Assembly: GCF_024054565.1 (NCBI RefSeq)
Contig: NZ_JAMXLR010000003.1
Coordinates: 1-64,000 of the forward strand
Source of the DNA: Aeoliella straminimaris
GTDB taxonomy: Bacteria; Planctomycetota; Planctomycetia; Pirellulales; Lacipirellulaceae
Direction: 5' to 3'
Length of the DNA stretch: 64,000 nucleotides
The stretch's first letter is position 1. Every line of letters starts with the position of its first letter. Both the position numbers and the translations under genes were made by a program. Below are positions 33,231 to 42,244 of the stretch, one piece after another. The notes under the pieces were generated by a model. It saw nothing but the letters and a program-made list of their open reading frames with translations. It ran no database searches and had not been told where the DNA came from.

Positions 33231-34352
33231 TCACTTCTCCGAAATCCGCGACTCCGCAGTTAGCCGACGCACGACTTCCACCAGGTCGCCCGCTTCTTCA
33301 AAGATAGCCAACTGTTTGTTGGCACAACTTTGCGCACGGGCCAGTTGTTCGCACTTTGCGAGCCAGTGGTCGCAGTTCAGGCGTTTGGCGGTGGGCATCA
33401 GTACGTTGGTCAGCTGTTTGACAGCGGTAGAAACGGGCCTCGGCAGGTAAGTGAAGGAGTCGACCAGTTCGGCGTCGACGCCGTACCGCGCGGCCCGCCA
33501 CTTGTTCTGCCGCACCATCATCGGGTGGCAATCGTGCTGGTACGTACCGTGGTCGATCTCGTCGGATAGCGACTGTACCAGGCTTTGCGTCATGGCGGCC
33601 AGGGCCAGGGCGTGTTCCAGGTTGCCCGGCATGTCGTACACGCGCACTTCCACGGTGCCGAAGTTGTGGTGCGGGCGGACGTCCCACCACAGTTCGCGAA
33701 TGGTATTGATGAACCCTGTGTCGACCATGTGATTCACCAGCCAGACATACTCGCTCCAGTTGCGCATCAGCGTCGGCAGTCCGGCAGTGGGCAGACCCTC
33801 CATTACTTTCGAGCGATACGACTGCAACCCGGTAACTCGCCCTTCCCAGAAGGGACTGCTGGTACTCATGGCCAGCAGGGTTGGCAGGTGCCGCATCAGC
33901 CGGTCGCAAATCATCACGGCCTTGTCACCCGAGTCGACCCCCACGTGCACGTGCATGCCAAAGGTGATCAGCCGGCGGGCCATGTCCTGCAGCAGTTGTA
34001 CGAGCCCCAAGTAGCGTTCGTTTTCGGTTACCTGTTGGTCCAGGCACAGCGAGAACGGATGGCTGGCCCCCCACCATAGCCGCACATCGCACGCATCGCA
34101 GGCGGCTTCGACACTGCGGATCTTATGCTCCAGGTCCGCCCCGGCTTCGTCGATGGTTTCGCACACGCCGGTGTTGATTTCCAGTACGCACTGCATCAAT
34201 TCGTGTTTCACGCCCTGGACCGAATCGTCCAGCGCCGTAGAGACGCGATCATACGCACTGGAAAGCGCCATGGTCTTGGCATCGACCAGGCCCAACTCCA
34301 ACTCAATCCCCACCGTGGGATAGTCGTTGCGGGTGAATCCAATTTTTCCCAT
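33231..34352 (-). CDS. Glutamate-cysteine ligase family 2 (YbdK-type carboxylate-amine ligase)
   Basis: A 373-residue GCS2-family enzyme. Family members ligate the carboxylate of glutamate to an amine with ATP; E. coli YbdK has weak gamma-glutamylcysteine ligase activity, while most homologues have unknown substrates. Visible motifs are the N-terminal VGIELELGLVD (Glu ligands), FGMHVHVGVD and the TVEVRVYDMPGN region. Length matches the family. It starts 29 bases after the stop of the M20 amidohydrolase, so a ligase and an amide hydrolase share one transcript, which suggests related amide substrates. Confidence 0.88.
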   Translation of the reverse strand: MGKIGFTRNDYPTVGIELELGLVDAKTMALSSAYDRVSTALDDSVQGVKHELMQCVLEINTGVCETIDEAGADLEHKIRSVEAACDACDVRLWWGASHPFSLCLDQQVTENERYLGLVQLLQDMARRLITFGMHVHVGVDSGDKAVMICDRLMRHLPTLLAMSTSSPFWEGRVTGLQSYRSKVMEGLPTAGLPTLMRNWSEYVWLVNHMVDTGFINTIRELWWDVRPHHNFGTVEVRVYDMPGNLEHALALAAMTQSLVQSLSDEIDHGTYQHDCHPMMVRQNKWRAARYGVDAELVDSFTYLPRPVSTAVKQLTNVLMPTAKRLNCDHWLAKCEQLARAQSCANKQLAIFEEAGDLVEVVRRLTAESRISEK

Positions 34353-34381
34353 AAGAAGAGGTTCCCGTCATTGGGGGCGGG

Positions 34382-35578
34382 TCAACTGTCGAGACAAGCT
34401 TCCACCACGGCGGTGGCAAGCACCTTGGCGCCAATGGCCAGGCAACGCTCGTCGATATCGAACAACGGAGTGTGCAGGCCGCTGGCAGGGGTGTTGTCGC
34501 GCGACGAACCAAGGCGGAACATCACGCCGGGGACGTGTTCCTGAAAAAAAGCAAAGTCTTCGCCGCCCATACTGGGGCGGTCGATCCATTGTACGCGGTC
34601 GGTGCCCAGCAGGCTGCCCGAAATGTTGGCGACCAGGTTGGTCAGCCGGAGATCATTTTCGACACCGGGAATATGCACGCCGAAATCGATATGAATCTTG
34701 GTGCCGGTAAGTTGTCCCACCGACTCGGCCACATGGGCCACATGGCCCACCACGTGATTGCGGACGTCGCGGCCCAAGGCGCGGATCATACCCGACATGG
34801 TCACTCGGTCGGGAATCACATTGGAAGCGGAGCCCCCTTCGATTTGGGTAATCGCCACTACGGCTGCATCCTGGCTATCGATGCCACGCGGCACGAGTTG
34901 GTAGATGGCCGTGACGAACTGCGCGGCCGCCGCGATGGTGTCCTTTGCCAAGTGCGGCCGTGCGGCGTGACTGGCCGCACCTTCGACTTCGATCCGCATG
35001 GCGTCGCAGTGTGCAGTAAAAGTGTTTGCCCTCACCCCCACAGTACCCACGGCGCGCGTGGGATCGACGTGCAGCGCGAAGATGCCGTCGACTCCCTGCA
35101 ACACGCCATTGGCGACCATTTCGCTCGCGCCGGTGGCGGTTTCTTCGGCCGGTTGAAACAGGCCTCGCCAGGTGACTGGACAGGGCAGCGCGCCGGCCTT
35201 GGCCAATTCGGCCAGCGTGACAATCGCCCCATACACGCACGTGGCGTGGGCATCGTGGCCGCAGCCGTGCATGATGCCCTCGTTGCGGCTGCGATACTCC
35301 ACCTGCTTCCGATCCTTCAGCACCAAAGCATCGATATCGCCCCGCAAGGCGACTCGCTTCGCCGCCGATTGATCCTCGCTGTCGGCGATCACTCCTCGAC
35401 GATGTTGCGGCACCACCGAGGCAATGCCATGCTCGGCCAAACGCATCTGCAGGAACTCACTCGTGGCGTACTCCTGATTGCTCGGCTCGGGATGTCGATG
35501 CAGGTGACGACGGACCTCGATCAGCTCGTCGGCGCGACGATCCACGGCGTCCCACAGCTGTTGTTGCCAGTCGGGCAT
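34382..35578 (-). CDS. M20 family metal-dependent amidohydrolase
   Basis: A 398-residue M20D-type aminoacylase/hippurate hydrolase. Family motifs are RRHLHRHPEPSNQEY at the start, the metal-binding MHGCGHDAHATC, FQPAEETATGASEMV with the catalytic and metal Glu, and the C-terminal MGGEDFAFFQEHVPGVMFRLG. The lid domain carries EVEGAASHAARPH. It hydrolyses an N-acyl or amide bond of an amino acid derivative in the cytoplasm; the substrate is not determined. ATG 35578 (MPDWQQQL) is chosen where similarity starts; the frame extends to 35641. Confidence 0.92.
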   Translation of the reverse strand: MPDWQQQLWDAVDRRADELIEVRRHLHRHPEPSNQEYATSEFLQMRLAEHGIASVVPQHRRGVIADSEDQSAAKRVALRGDIDALVLKDRKQVEYRSRNEGIMHGCGHDAHATCVYGAIVTLAELAKAGALPCPVTWRGLFQPAEETATGASEMVANGVLQGVDGIFALHVDPTRAVGTVGVRANTFTAHCDAMRIEVEGAASHAARPHLAKDTIAAAAQFVTAIYQLVPRGIDSQDAAVVAITQIEGGSASNVIPDRVTMSGMIRALGRDVRNHVVGHVAHVAESVGQLTGTKIHIDFGVHIPGVENDLRLTNLVANISGSLLGTDRVQWIDRPSMGGEDFAFFQEHVPGVMFRLGSSRDNTPASGLHTPLFDIDERCLAIGAKVLATAVVEACLDS

Positions 35579-35769
35579 CTGATAGTGGCAAGAGGCACGT
35601 GACGGGTGGACGCAAGCGACTGGCCCCATGCCACACGTCACTCGCCACCCGTTGTCTATGTATAGCCTACCACGTTATCCGCACGTGCGGCTATGGAGCC
35701 GATACGCCGAAGCACGCTTTTCGGCAGCTATCAACCAGCACCAACGGTGCGAGCGTGGTCACCGGGCAC

Positions 35770-38313
35770 TCACTCCGACCTTTGCTTGACCGCCAGGCAC
35801 AGCCCGGCCGTTGTCGACTCGCCTGGAAGCAGCAGGCTGAACAAGTAACCGGCCACCGTGGTGACGATCACACCGATCATCGAATACAAGAAGAAATGGA
35901 CATGGCCATACACGAAGTAGAGTGCCACGGTGCTGCAAATCACTCCCATGATGGCGCCGGAGGAGTTTCCCCGCGCGGTGAAGATGCCCAGCACGAACAG
36001 CCCGGCGACAATACCAATCGTGAGTCCTACGATGGTAGTAAACAGATCGAGCGACGAGAGAATGCCAAACTGCTTGACGAGAATCGCCGACACCGTGGCC
36101 AGGCAACCCAGCGCGAGTGTAATCCAGCGGGCCATGTGCAGTCGCGCAGCATCCGAACGCTCAGGTCTTAGCCGGGCGTAGAAATCGGTCACCAGTACCG
36201 TCGCCACGCTGTGCATCGAGCTATCGAGACTCGACATCGCGGCGGCGAAGATCGAAGCAATGATGAACCCCGATAGCCCCGGTGGCAGTTGTTGGGCGAT
36301 GAATAGCGGGACAATGCCATCCACCCTCACGCCAGGATCCATGAGCGCCGGATTCGACCGATAGAACACGTACAACGCTGTGCCCAGCAGGTAGATCAAC
36401 ACCGCCCACGGCACCGACACCGCCACATCGGTCCACAGTGCCCGCGTTGCGCTGCGTTGGTCCTTCGTCGCCAGGAAACGCTGCACCGAAGCCTGGTCCG
36501 CGGTAAGCATGGCCAAGCGTTGGAACAGATTGCCAACCAGCACGACCCACAGCGCGGTGGTGGTGAATTGCCAGCCGGGATCAACCATGCGAAACTTGTC
36601 GTGCTCGCTGGCCACGGCGAACAGCTCGCCGAGCCCGCCCTCGAGATCGAGAACCACCACGGTAATGCAAGCCAGGCCACCCAGCAGCAACATGACCGCT
36701 TGTAACACGTCGGTCCACACCACGGCCTCGATGCCGCCGGCAATGGTGTAGGCCGTGGCCAGGCTTCCCATCAGTACGATGCACCACACGACATCGATGC
36801 CGGTCACCGCGTTCAGCGCGATCGCCGGCAGGTACAGAACGATGGTCATGCGTCCCAGTTGGGTGAGTACAAAAGCCGTGGCTCCCAACATGCGCACCGC
36901 CCCATTGAATCGCACCTCCAGGTACTCGTAAGCACTGGTGATCTTCAAACGACTGAAAAATGGCAGGTACGCGCGAGTGACAATCGGCACCACCAGGAAC
37001 CACGTGGCCACGCCGGTGAAGTACACCCAATTGGTGGCGAACACCTTGCCAGGGATCGCCATGAAGCCAATGGAACTAACCTGCGTGGCCATCAGGCTCA
37101 GCCCAATCGCCCACCAAGGTAGCCGCTTCCCGCCCAGAAAGAAGTCGGAAGAGGAATTTTCCCGGCGCGAGCAGTAGAATCCGATGCCCGCTAGCGACGC
37201 CAGGTATAGCACCAACGCCACGTAGTCGATCATCCCAAACTTTGGCGGGGCCGGTTGAGGGGTTACCTGCCATCCGTCGGGGGTGCGAATCCGCGGGCGC
37301 AGCTCGCCGCCCGGCAGAAACAAACTGTTGTGCCAGCTGACCGCGTACGTCCCGGCAACTCCTTGTGGCATTTTGCCCATGGTCGACCAGGTGTCGGTGA
37401 TCGTATGGTAGACGAGCACATCGCGGACGAACTGGTAGTCGGGCTGCAGCTCCGCGATGCCATCGACGTCGTGTCCGTCCGATCCACTGAACACCATCAG
37501 GTGCGATTGCCCCACGGCTGCAACCGGCGCAGCAAACGCAGCCCGCGGCACCTCGGCTTGCTGTCGCCAGGTACCTTCGCTGGGCGAAAAACTGTGTACG
37601 TCGCGGAGGTACTCGCTGCCGTGTTTGCCACTGACGAGGTACAGCCGGTCGGCGAAGCCATCCCACTGCGGCACCAGCAAAGCGCCGCTTCGCGGTGGTC
37701 CCTCCCAAGTTGGCAGTCGCTGCCATCCGCGTTCATTGCGGGGTGCGTCGAGATCGAGACAAAGAAACTCCTCGAGTTGCTTCCCTTGGTGGTTTCCACC
37801 GGCCACGTAAACCTTCTGTCCCAAGATGGCCGCCGCCAGATATGAACGCGGCGAGGGCAGCGCCGCGGGCTCGGTGACTACCTCCGCCGAGTTGGTATCG
37901 CCGTGCCACTCAATCCAGAACGCCTCGGCGGTCTCCCCGGAGGCGTCTGTACCGCCCATACAAAACAAACCTCGCGGCGTGCCGACCGCTGCACCATGGG
38001 CCAAGGGCCGCGGCAATCGCCCCACCAACCGCCAGTCGGCCGTTTCGCGATGGGCAAGATCTAGTGCGTAGATCGTATTGAGATACTGTTTGGGATCCTC
38101 CCAGTCGGGAAAGTTCGAACCGCCCGCCACGATCAGTCGATCGCCAACCATCCCCACGTAAGCCCCCGCGATGCCCAGCGAGTCGGGCAGTTGGGGGAGC
38201 TCTTGCCAGTGCAGAAGATCATCTGGCGGGGCGGTGTCCGATGCTCCAGCGATCGCGCCAACACCGGCGGCGAGCAGTAGCACTAGCAGGCAGTTTCGTG
38301 ATATCGGGTGCAT
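35770..38313 (-). CDS. Kelch beta-propeller fused to a sodium:solute symporter
   Basis: An 847-residue fusion. A signal peptide (ISRNCLLVLLLAAGVGAIAG) leads into about 340 residues of kelch repeats (RLIVAGGSNFP, GLFCMGGTDASGE, KVYVAGGNHQGKQ, LYLVSGKHGSEYL, HLMVFSGSDG, SLFLPGGELRP), resembling N-acetylneuraminate epimerase (NanM). From about residue 365 follows a full SSS-family transporter of some 13 helices, with GFYCSRRENSSSDFFLGGKRLPWW and the family signature region around ASIFAAAMSSLDSSMHSVATV. The propeller should sit outside the membrane in front of the transporter. Two small unknown genes precede it closely. Sialic acid or a similar sugar as substrate is only a guess. Confidence 0.9.
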   Translation of the reverse strand: MHPISRNCLLVLLLAAGVGAIAGASDTAPPDDLLHWQELPQLPDSLGIAGAYVGMVGDRLIVAGGSNFPDWEDPKQYLNTIYALDLAHRETADWRLVGRLPRPLAHGAAVGTPRGLFCMGGTDASGETAEAFWIEWHGDTNSAEVVTEPAALPSPRSYLAAAILGQKVYVAGGNHQGKQLEEFLCLDLDAPRNERGWQRLPTWEGPPRSGALLVPQWDGFADRLYLVSGKHGSEYLRDVHSFSPSEGTWRQQAEVPRAAFAAPVAAVGQSHLMVFSGSDGHDVDGIAELQPDYQFVRDVLVYHTITDTWSTMGKMPQGVAGTYAVSWHNSLFLPGGELRPRIRTPDGWQVTPQPAPPKFGMIDYVALVLYLASLAGIGFYCSRRENSSSDFFLGGKRLPWWAIGLSLMATQVSSIGFMAIPGKVFATNWVYFTGVATWFLVVPIVTRAYLPFFSRLKITSAYEYLEVRFNGAVRMLGATAFVLTQLGRMTIVLYLPAIALNAVTGIDVVWCIVLMGSLATAYTIAGGIEAVVWTDVLQAVMLLLGGLACITVVVLDLEGGLGELFAVASEHDKFRMVDPGWQFTTTALWVVLVGNLFQRLAMLTADQASVQRFLATKDQRSATRALWTDVAVSVPWAVLIYLLGTALYVFYRSNPALMDPGVRVDGIVPLFIAQQLPPGLSGFIIASIFAAAMSSLDSSMHSVATVLVTDFYARLRPERSDAARLHMARWITLALGCLATVSAILVKQFGILSSLDLFTTIVGLTIGIVAGLFVLGIFTARGNSSGAIMGVICSTVALYFVYGHVHFFLYSMIGVIVTTVAGYLFSLLLPGESTTAGLCLAVKQRSE

Positions 38314-38386
38314 ATGCTGTGAACGGGAGCATGAAGAGGTAGCCGCCTGCAGTGGTCCCAACGCGTCAACTGCGGCGTGGCTCGAG

Positions 38387-38719
38387 TCACTTGAGAACAA
38401 GGTTGATGTTGACGTTGAAGCGAGCCTGCTCGCCTTCGACCGATCCCTCGAGCCGCAGCCAGCCGCCAAAGTGAGTGACGCGTACAAAGCTTACGCCCAA
38501 TTGGTCGATCCGCTGGAACTCGGTACCTTCGTCAGCCCAATGAATACCGTCCGGCGAGACTTGCACCCGGGCCTGCAGGGCGGGGTTCTCTCCTTCGAGC
38601 TCCTGAACGCGGATAAAGAATATCGCCTCGGTCGCCCAGGCGCATTCGTAGGGCTCCGTAGCAAAGCTTTGGGTGTAGTCGCGGTGCCGTTCCAAGGCGG
38701 CCGTAATCGAGTGTCTCAT
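38387..38719 (-). CDS. Unknown 110-residue protein
   Basis: A soluble protein without signal peptide or membrane helix. It starts MRHSITAALERHRDYTQSFA and continues with alternating beta-strand-like segments (EAIFFIRVQEL, ALQARVQVSPDG, VSFVRVTHFGGWLRLEG, ARFNVNINLVL), so a small beta-sandwich is likely. The gene lies 39 bases after its larger partner and 73 bases before the kelch-symporter, all on one strand. I do not recognise the family and infer a role in the same pathway only from position. Confidence 0.7.
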   Translation of the reverse strand: MRHSITAALERHRDYTQSFATEPYECAWATEAIFFIRVQELEGENPALQARVQVSPDGIHWADEGTEFQRIDQLGVSFVRVTHFGGWLRLEGSVEGEQARFNVNINLVLK

Positions 38720-38758
38720 CCTCAGCGTACTTTCGAATGGATAAGGGAAAGGCGGAAC

Positions 38759-39691
38759 TCACTCCGCCGAGATCAGCACCGAATCGACGAAAAGAAACAC
38801 GCGGCGAGTCGTATCGGCTTCGATCCAGATCACCGGATTCAATAACGAAGTAATGCCGCGATACGGTGCAACCAGCGTCGGCTGCACACCCTGCAACGAA
38901 TAGGTGCTCCGGCCCGACTGCAGCTCGCAGTATTCGCGACGTTGGGTATCGATAGTCAACCGAAAGTAGGACCAGTTGATCTTGTCGTCCGACTCGTTGT
39001 AGCAGAGCACTTCCTCGCCGCCCGGCACCCACTTGAACGAGTCGGCGTCGCCATTGGACTGGCGCTTGCCAAACCACACTGGGTCGATACCGCGCTTGCA
39101 CCAATCGCCTTCGGTATCATACGCCCACTCGCTGTCGGTTACATCGGCAGCCTGAGCGTACTGCCATTTACGGGCGAGCGTGCCGTTTACGGAGTTCACA
39201 TAGCGGGCGGCGGAGAAGTAGCGATGTTCGGTGTCCTGGATGTCGAACAGCGCGCCGAACGCGCGAATGTCTTTTTCGCCGATGCCGGCGCGATCCTGCT
39301 CGGGCGTGTACGCATACCACATCTCGAGCTGTAGCTTGCCGCTGTTGGCGAACGGCAGGGAGGTCATTCGTTTGATGGCCATGCTCATAGCGCCGGGCGC
39401 CGGTGGCTGTTCGTACGGATTCGCCTCGGGGCGAGTGGCCAGCTTTAGCGAATACAACCCGTTCATCGCGCCGTGCGTCCCCGCATAGCCGAAGTTGGCG
39501 TTCGACAACATCACTGGCCCCCAGCGATGCTTGGTCACGATACTGGGTCGCGGCTTGTGCCCTTCCAGCACGAAGTTGTTCATCAGGTCGATCCAGCCGC
39601 ACTGTCCCTGATTAAAATCGTCGTAGGCCAGGATGTTTTGCAGCGGCCGGTAACGGCCAGAGAGCAATAGCGGATGGGAAAACTCGTTCAT
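38759..39691 (-). CDS. Unknown 310-residue protein, first gene of the kelch-symporter run
   Basis: A soluble, beta-rich protein with no signal peptide. It opens with MNEFSHPLLLSGRYRPLQN and contains ILAYDDFNQGQCGWIDLM, KLQLEMWYAYTPEQD, and a C-terminal end VIWIEADTTRRVFLFVDSVL. The DxF, the LxMWY pattern and the paired strands at the end recall jelly-roll (concanavalin-like) carbohydrate-binding folds, but no catalytic site stands out. It begins the run 310-residue protein, 110-residue protein, kelch-symporter. Function unknown. Confidence 0.75.
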   Translation of the reverse strand: MNEFSHPLLLSGRYRPLQNILAYDDFNQGQCGWIDLMNNFVLEGHKPRPSIVTKHRWGPVMLSNANFGYAGTHGAMNGLYSLKLATRPEANPYEQPPAPGAMSMAIKRMTSLPFANSGKLQLEMWYAYTPEQDRAGIGEKDIRAFGALFDIQDTEHRYFSAARYVNSVNGTLARKWQYAQAADVTDSEWAYDTEGDWCKRGIDPVWFGKRQSNGDADSFKWVPGGEEVLCYNESDDKINWSYFRLTIDTQRREYCELQSGRSTYSLQGVQPTLVAPYRGITSLLNPVIWIEADTTRRVFLFVDSVLISAE

Positions 39692-39958
39692 TGTGCCTGC
39701 ACACGCTCCTTGCTACGAAAGGGCTCGGCGGCGGCACTCGACATGTTTTCAACAACGCCCGAGCAGAGGAAGACCTGCGCGGAGAATCCTCGGTGCGTTT
39801 GCCGCCAAACCCGCCGCCGACATATTACTGAAAAACCAGAAATATTCTACGCATCTTATTACCACAGTCGTGGCCATGCAAGCACACACCGAAGGCGACA
39901 GCACGAAAGATCGCCCAAACCCGGCATTCTTGACCGCAAAATTAGCCCACAGCCCCGA

Positions 39959-41098
39959 CTACCGACGGAGCGAGTCGGCCAAGTACACCGCGATCGGGCA
40001 GAAGATGATCAGCGGCAGCCACGCGGCCAGCGTCGGGCGGATCCAGCCCGAATTACCCAGTGACTGGCAGCCAATCGTCACGGTAAAGTAGGCCGCTACG
40101 ACCAGGGCTGCCAGACCGACCGCCAGGTACAGATTGCGATTGCCGCGCGTTACCACCAGCGGCAGTCCCAGAAACAGCAGCGTGCAGTCCAGCAATGGCT
40201 TCACCAGCCGCGAATGCACCTCGACTCGCAGGTCGTTGCCCAGATCCACACTCGGACTATGTAGCTCGTCGATTAGTTCGAGCGTCGAGGCGTGTTGCCT
40301 CCACGCGGTGCCTGCCAGCAGTCGCTCGAAGTCGACATTGCTCACCAGAAACACTTCATCCGACTTCAGCCACCCCGCGTCGCACGGCATTACCAGCACG
40401 GGGAGGTCGTCCTGCATCAGCGAGGGTCGCTCGCTGAGGTGCTTGGGGGTAACCACGCCACTCAGCAGGTAGCCACCCGGTTTGGAGTCGTCGGGCGGCT
40501 GGTATACGGCACTTTCGGCGTATACCAGCTTGCCGTACCTCGAGAGGTGAGACGGCAGAATCAAACTCACGCCCGCCAGGGTTTGTGTGGCGGTCACGGC
40601 TTCTTCGGCGTCGATGCGGATGCCGGTTTGCGTGTCCTGTCGCGAAGCCACTTCCTGGGCGCGATTGCTACCCAGGTTTTTGGCGTCCGAGGCCAGCTTC
40701 TCGCGAATCTGGGGCAGCACCACCTCGCGGTTGGTGGCCGCCAGAATGCATACTACCACCGCCGCGATAATCACCGGTCGCAACACCCGCAGGCGCGACA
40801 CGCCCGCGGCCATCAGGGCGGTCATTTCGTTGTACCGTTCGATCCAGGTGATAGTGAACATGGCCGCCACCAGCGGTAGCACGCCACTTATGATCTCGAA
40901 GAAGTAAATCGACTTGTAGCCGTAGTACTGCAACATCACCTGCGCGTAAGACTGATTCATCTCCTTCGCCACGCGGCTGAAGTCATCCAGATTCTGAAAC
41001 GCATCAATCACCACAAACAGCCCTGTCAGGCTGACGTAACAGATCAGGAAGATCTGCACGAACTGCCACAGCAGGTATCGATCGATGATTCGCAGCAT
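39959..41098 (-). CDS. LptF/LptG family lipopolysaccharide-export permease
   Basis: A 379-residue YjgP/YjgQ permease with six membrane helices: three in the first 125 residues (FVQIFLICYVSLTGLFVVI; GVLPLVAAMFTI; VIIAAVVVCILA), a periplasmic beta-jelly-roll domain in the middle, and three at the end. Such proteins form the LptB2FG transporter moving LPS from the inner to the outer membrane. Only one of the usual pair is in this window. ATG 41098 is taken; a GTG 12 bases upstream is in frame. It is divergent from comF. Confidence 0.9.
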   Translation of the reverse strand: MLRIIDRYLLWQFVQIFLICYVSLTGLFVVIDAFQNLDDFSRVAKEMNQSYAQVMLQYYGYKSIYFFEIISGVLPLVAAMFTITWIERYNEMTALMAAGVSRLRVLRPVIIAAVVVCILAATNREVVLPQIREKLASDAKNLGSNRAQEVASRQDTQTGIRIDAEEAVTATQTLAGVSLILPSHLSRYGKLVYAESAVYQPPDDSKPGGYLLSGVVTPKHLSERPSLMQDDLPVLVMPCDAGWLKSDEVFLVSNVDFERLLAGTAWRQHASTLELIDELHSPSVDLGNDLRVEVHSRLVKPLLDCTLLFLGLPLVVTRGNRNLYLAVGLAALVVAAYFTVTIGCQSLGNSGWIRPTLAAWLPLIIFCPIAVYLADSLRR

Positions 41099-41341
41099 GG
41101 CGGACGGCACTCACAATTCGGGAACAAAGTCGCAGAACAGTAGTGGATGCATGCGCGGTGCGTCAAGATTGGGTGATTATCGCCGTCAGTTGCCAACAAC
41201 GGCCGATTGCTGGCGAATTTCCCCCCAGGGCGAATCTCCGCCTGCCCCCGCGGTGCTAGCACGTCCGGCTCCCGTAAAAACTCTGCACTCCTTCCCCCGC
41301 TTAACTACAATGCTAGCACTACCTTGCACGGCACCATTGGC

Positions 41342-42106
41342 ATGTCTCGCTCCGTATTCTCCATATCCCGGCTTGCTTCGTCGTGTCGCTCGCGGCTATT
41401 GGAACTATTGTTCCCACCGGCGTGCGTCGTGTGTGGCGAGGCGCTCGATCGGCCCACGCCGGCCGCCTTCTGCAGGGCGTGCCTGCACGAGTTCGCCGAA
41501 TTCCACCCGCCCTACTGTCCGGGGTGCGGGGCCACGGTGCCGCAGCCGCTCGCCGCCGGTAAGACCTGCGGTCACTGCGGCGGCGGCAAGACTCGCTATG
41601 ACCTGGCCGTGAGTCTCGGCCCCTACGAAGGCTTGCTCCGCGAGCAATTACTACGCGCCAAAAAGCCAACCGGCGAACAAGTGGCCGTGGCGCTCGCGCA
41701 TCGATTGCTACAGCAACACAGCGAACAACTCCAAGCTGCCGACATTGATGTCGTCTGCCCGGTGCCGATGCACTGGCGGCGTCGGTTGCGGCGGATGACC
41801 AACTCGCCTTCGACCATGGCCAGCGTCATCGCGCAGCAACTGGGCGTGCCATTGGCCAGCGGGCTGTTGGTGCGGCGACGTTACACACTGCCGCAGTTCC
41901 AACTGTCGCCTACCGATCGGCTCACGAACGTCCGCAGCGCGTTCCGCGTGGCGGCCGGGCATCGGTTACAATCGGCGCACGTGCTGCTGGTGGACGACAT
42001 CCTTACAACCGGCGCCACCGTCACCCAGTGCTCGCGTGCGCTGCGCCACGGCGGCGCCGCTCGGGTGACCGTGGCTGCCGTGGCGCGCAGTTATTCGGAT
42101 CGTTAA
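41342..42106 (+). CDS. comF: ComF family phosphoribosyltransferase-like protein
   Basis: A 254-residue ComF/GntX protein. The N-terminus has a zinc-finger-like cysteine set (CVVCGEAL, FCRACLHEF, YCPGCGATV, CGHCGGG). The C-terminal phosphoribosyltransferase fold carries the PRPP-binding loop VLLVDDILTTGATV and VVCPVPMHWRRRLRR. In naturally competent bacteria ComF helps DNA uptake; elsewhere its role is unclear. ATG 41342 is where similarity starts, though the frame is open further upstream. Divergent from the Lpt permease across 243 bases. Confidence 0.93.
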   Translation: MSRSVFSISRLASSCRSRLLELLFPPACVVCGEALDRPTPAAFCRACLHEFAEFHPPYCPGCGATVPQPLAAGKTCGHCGGGKTRYDLAVSLGPYEGLLREQLLRAKKPTGEQVAVALAHRLLQQHSEQLQAADIDVVCPVPMHWRRRLRRMTNSPSTMASVIAQQLGVPLASGLLVRRRYTLPQFQLSPTDRLTNVRSAFRVAAGHRLQSAHVLLVDDILTTGATVTQCSRALRHGGAARVTVAAVARSYSDR

Positions 42107-42244
42107 TGCCGCGCCGCCGCCCGCGCTTGCCAACGCCTCAATTGTCGGGAGAATAGTGCTGCGGCGTGGCCCAGTTTTGACGATCGGGTAATAAAGCCGC
42201 CCCCGCGCACCCATCCTATCCGCCCTTCCCTTCGCGTGGTGAAT

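Noticed and set aside
35770-38313. Sialic acid catabolic cluster
   Set aside because: Kelch similarity to NanM alone is not enough; no lyase, kinase or epimerase of sialic acid metabolism is nearby.
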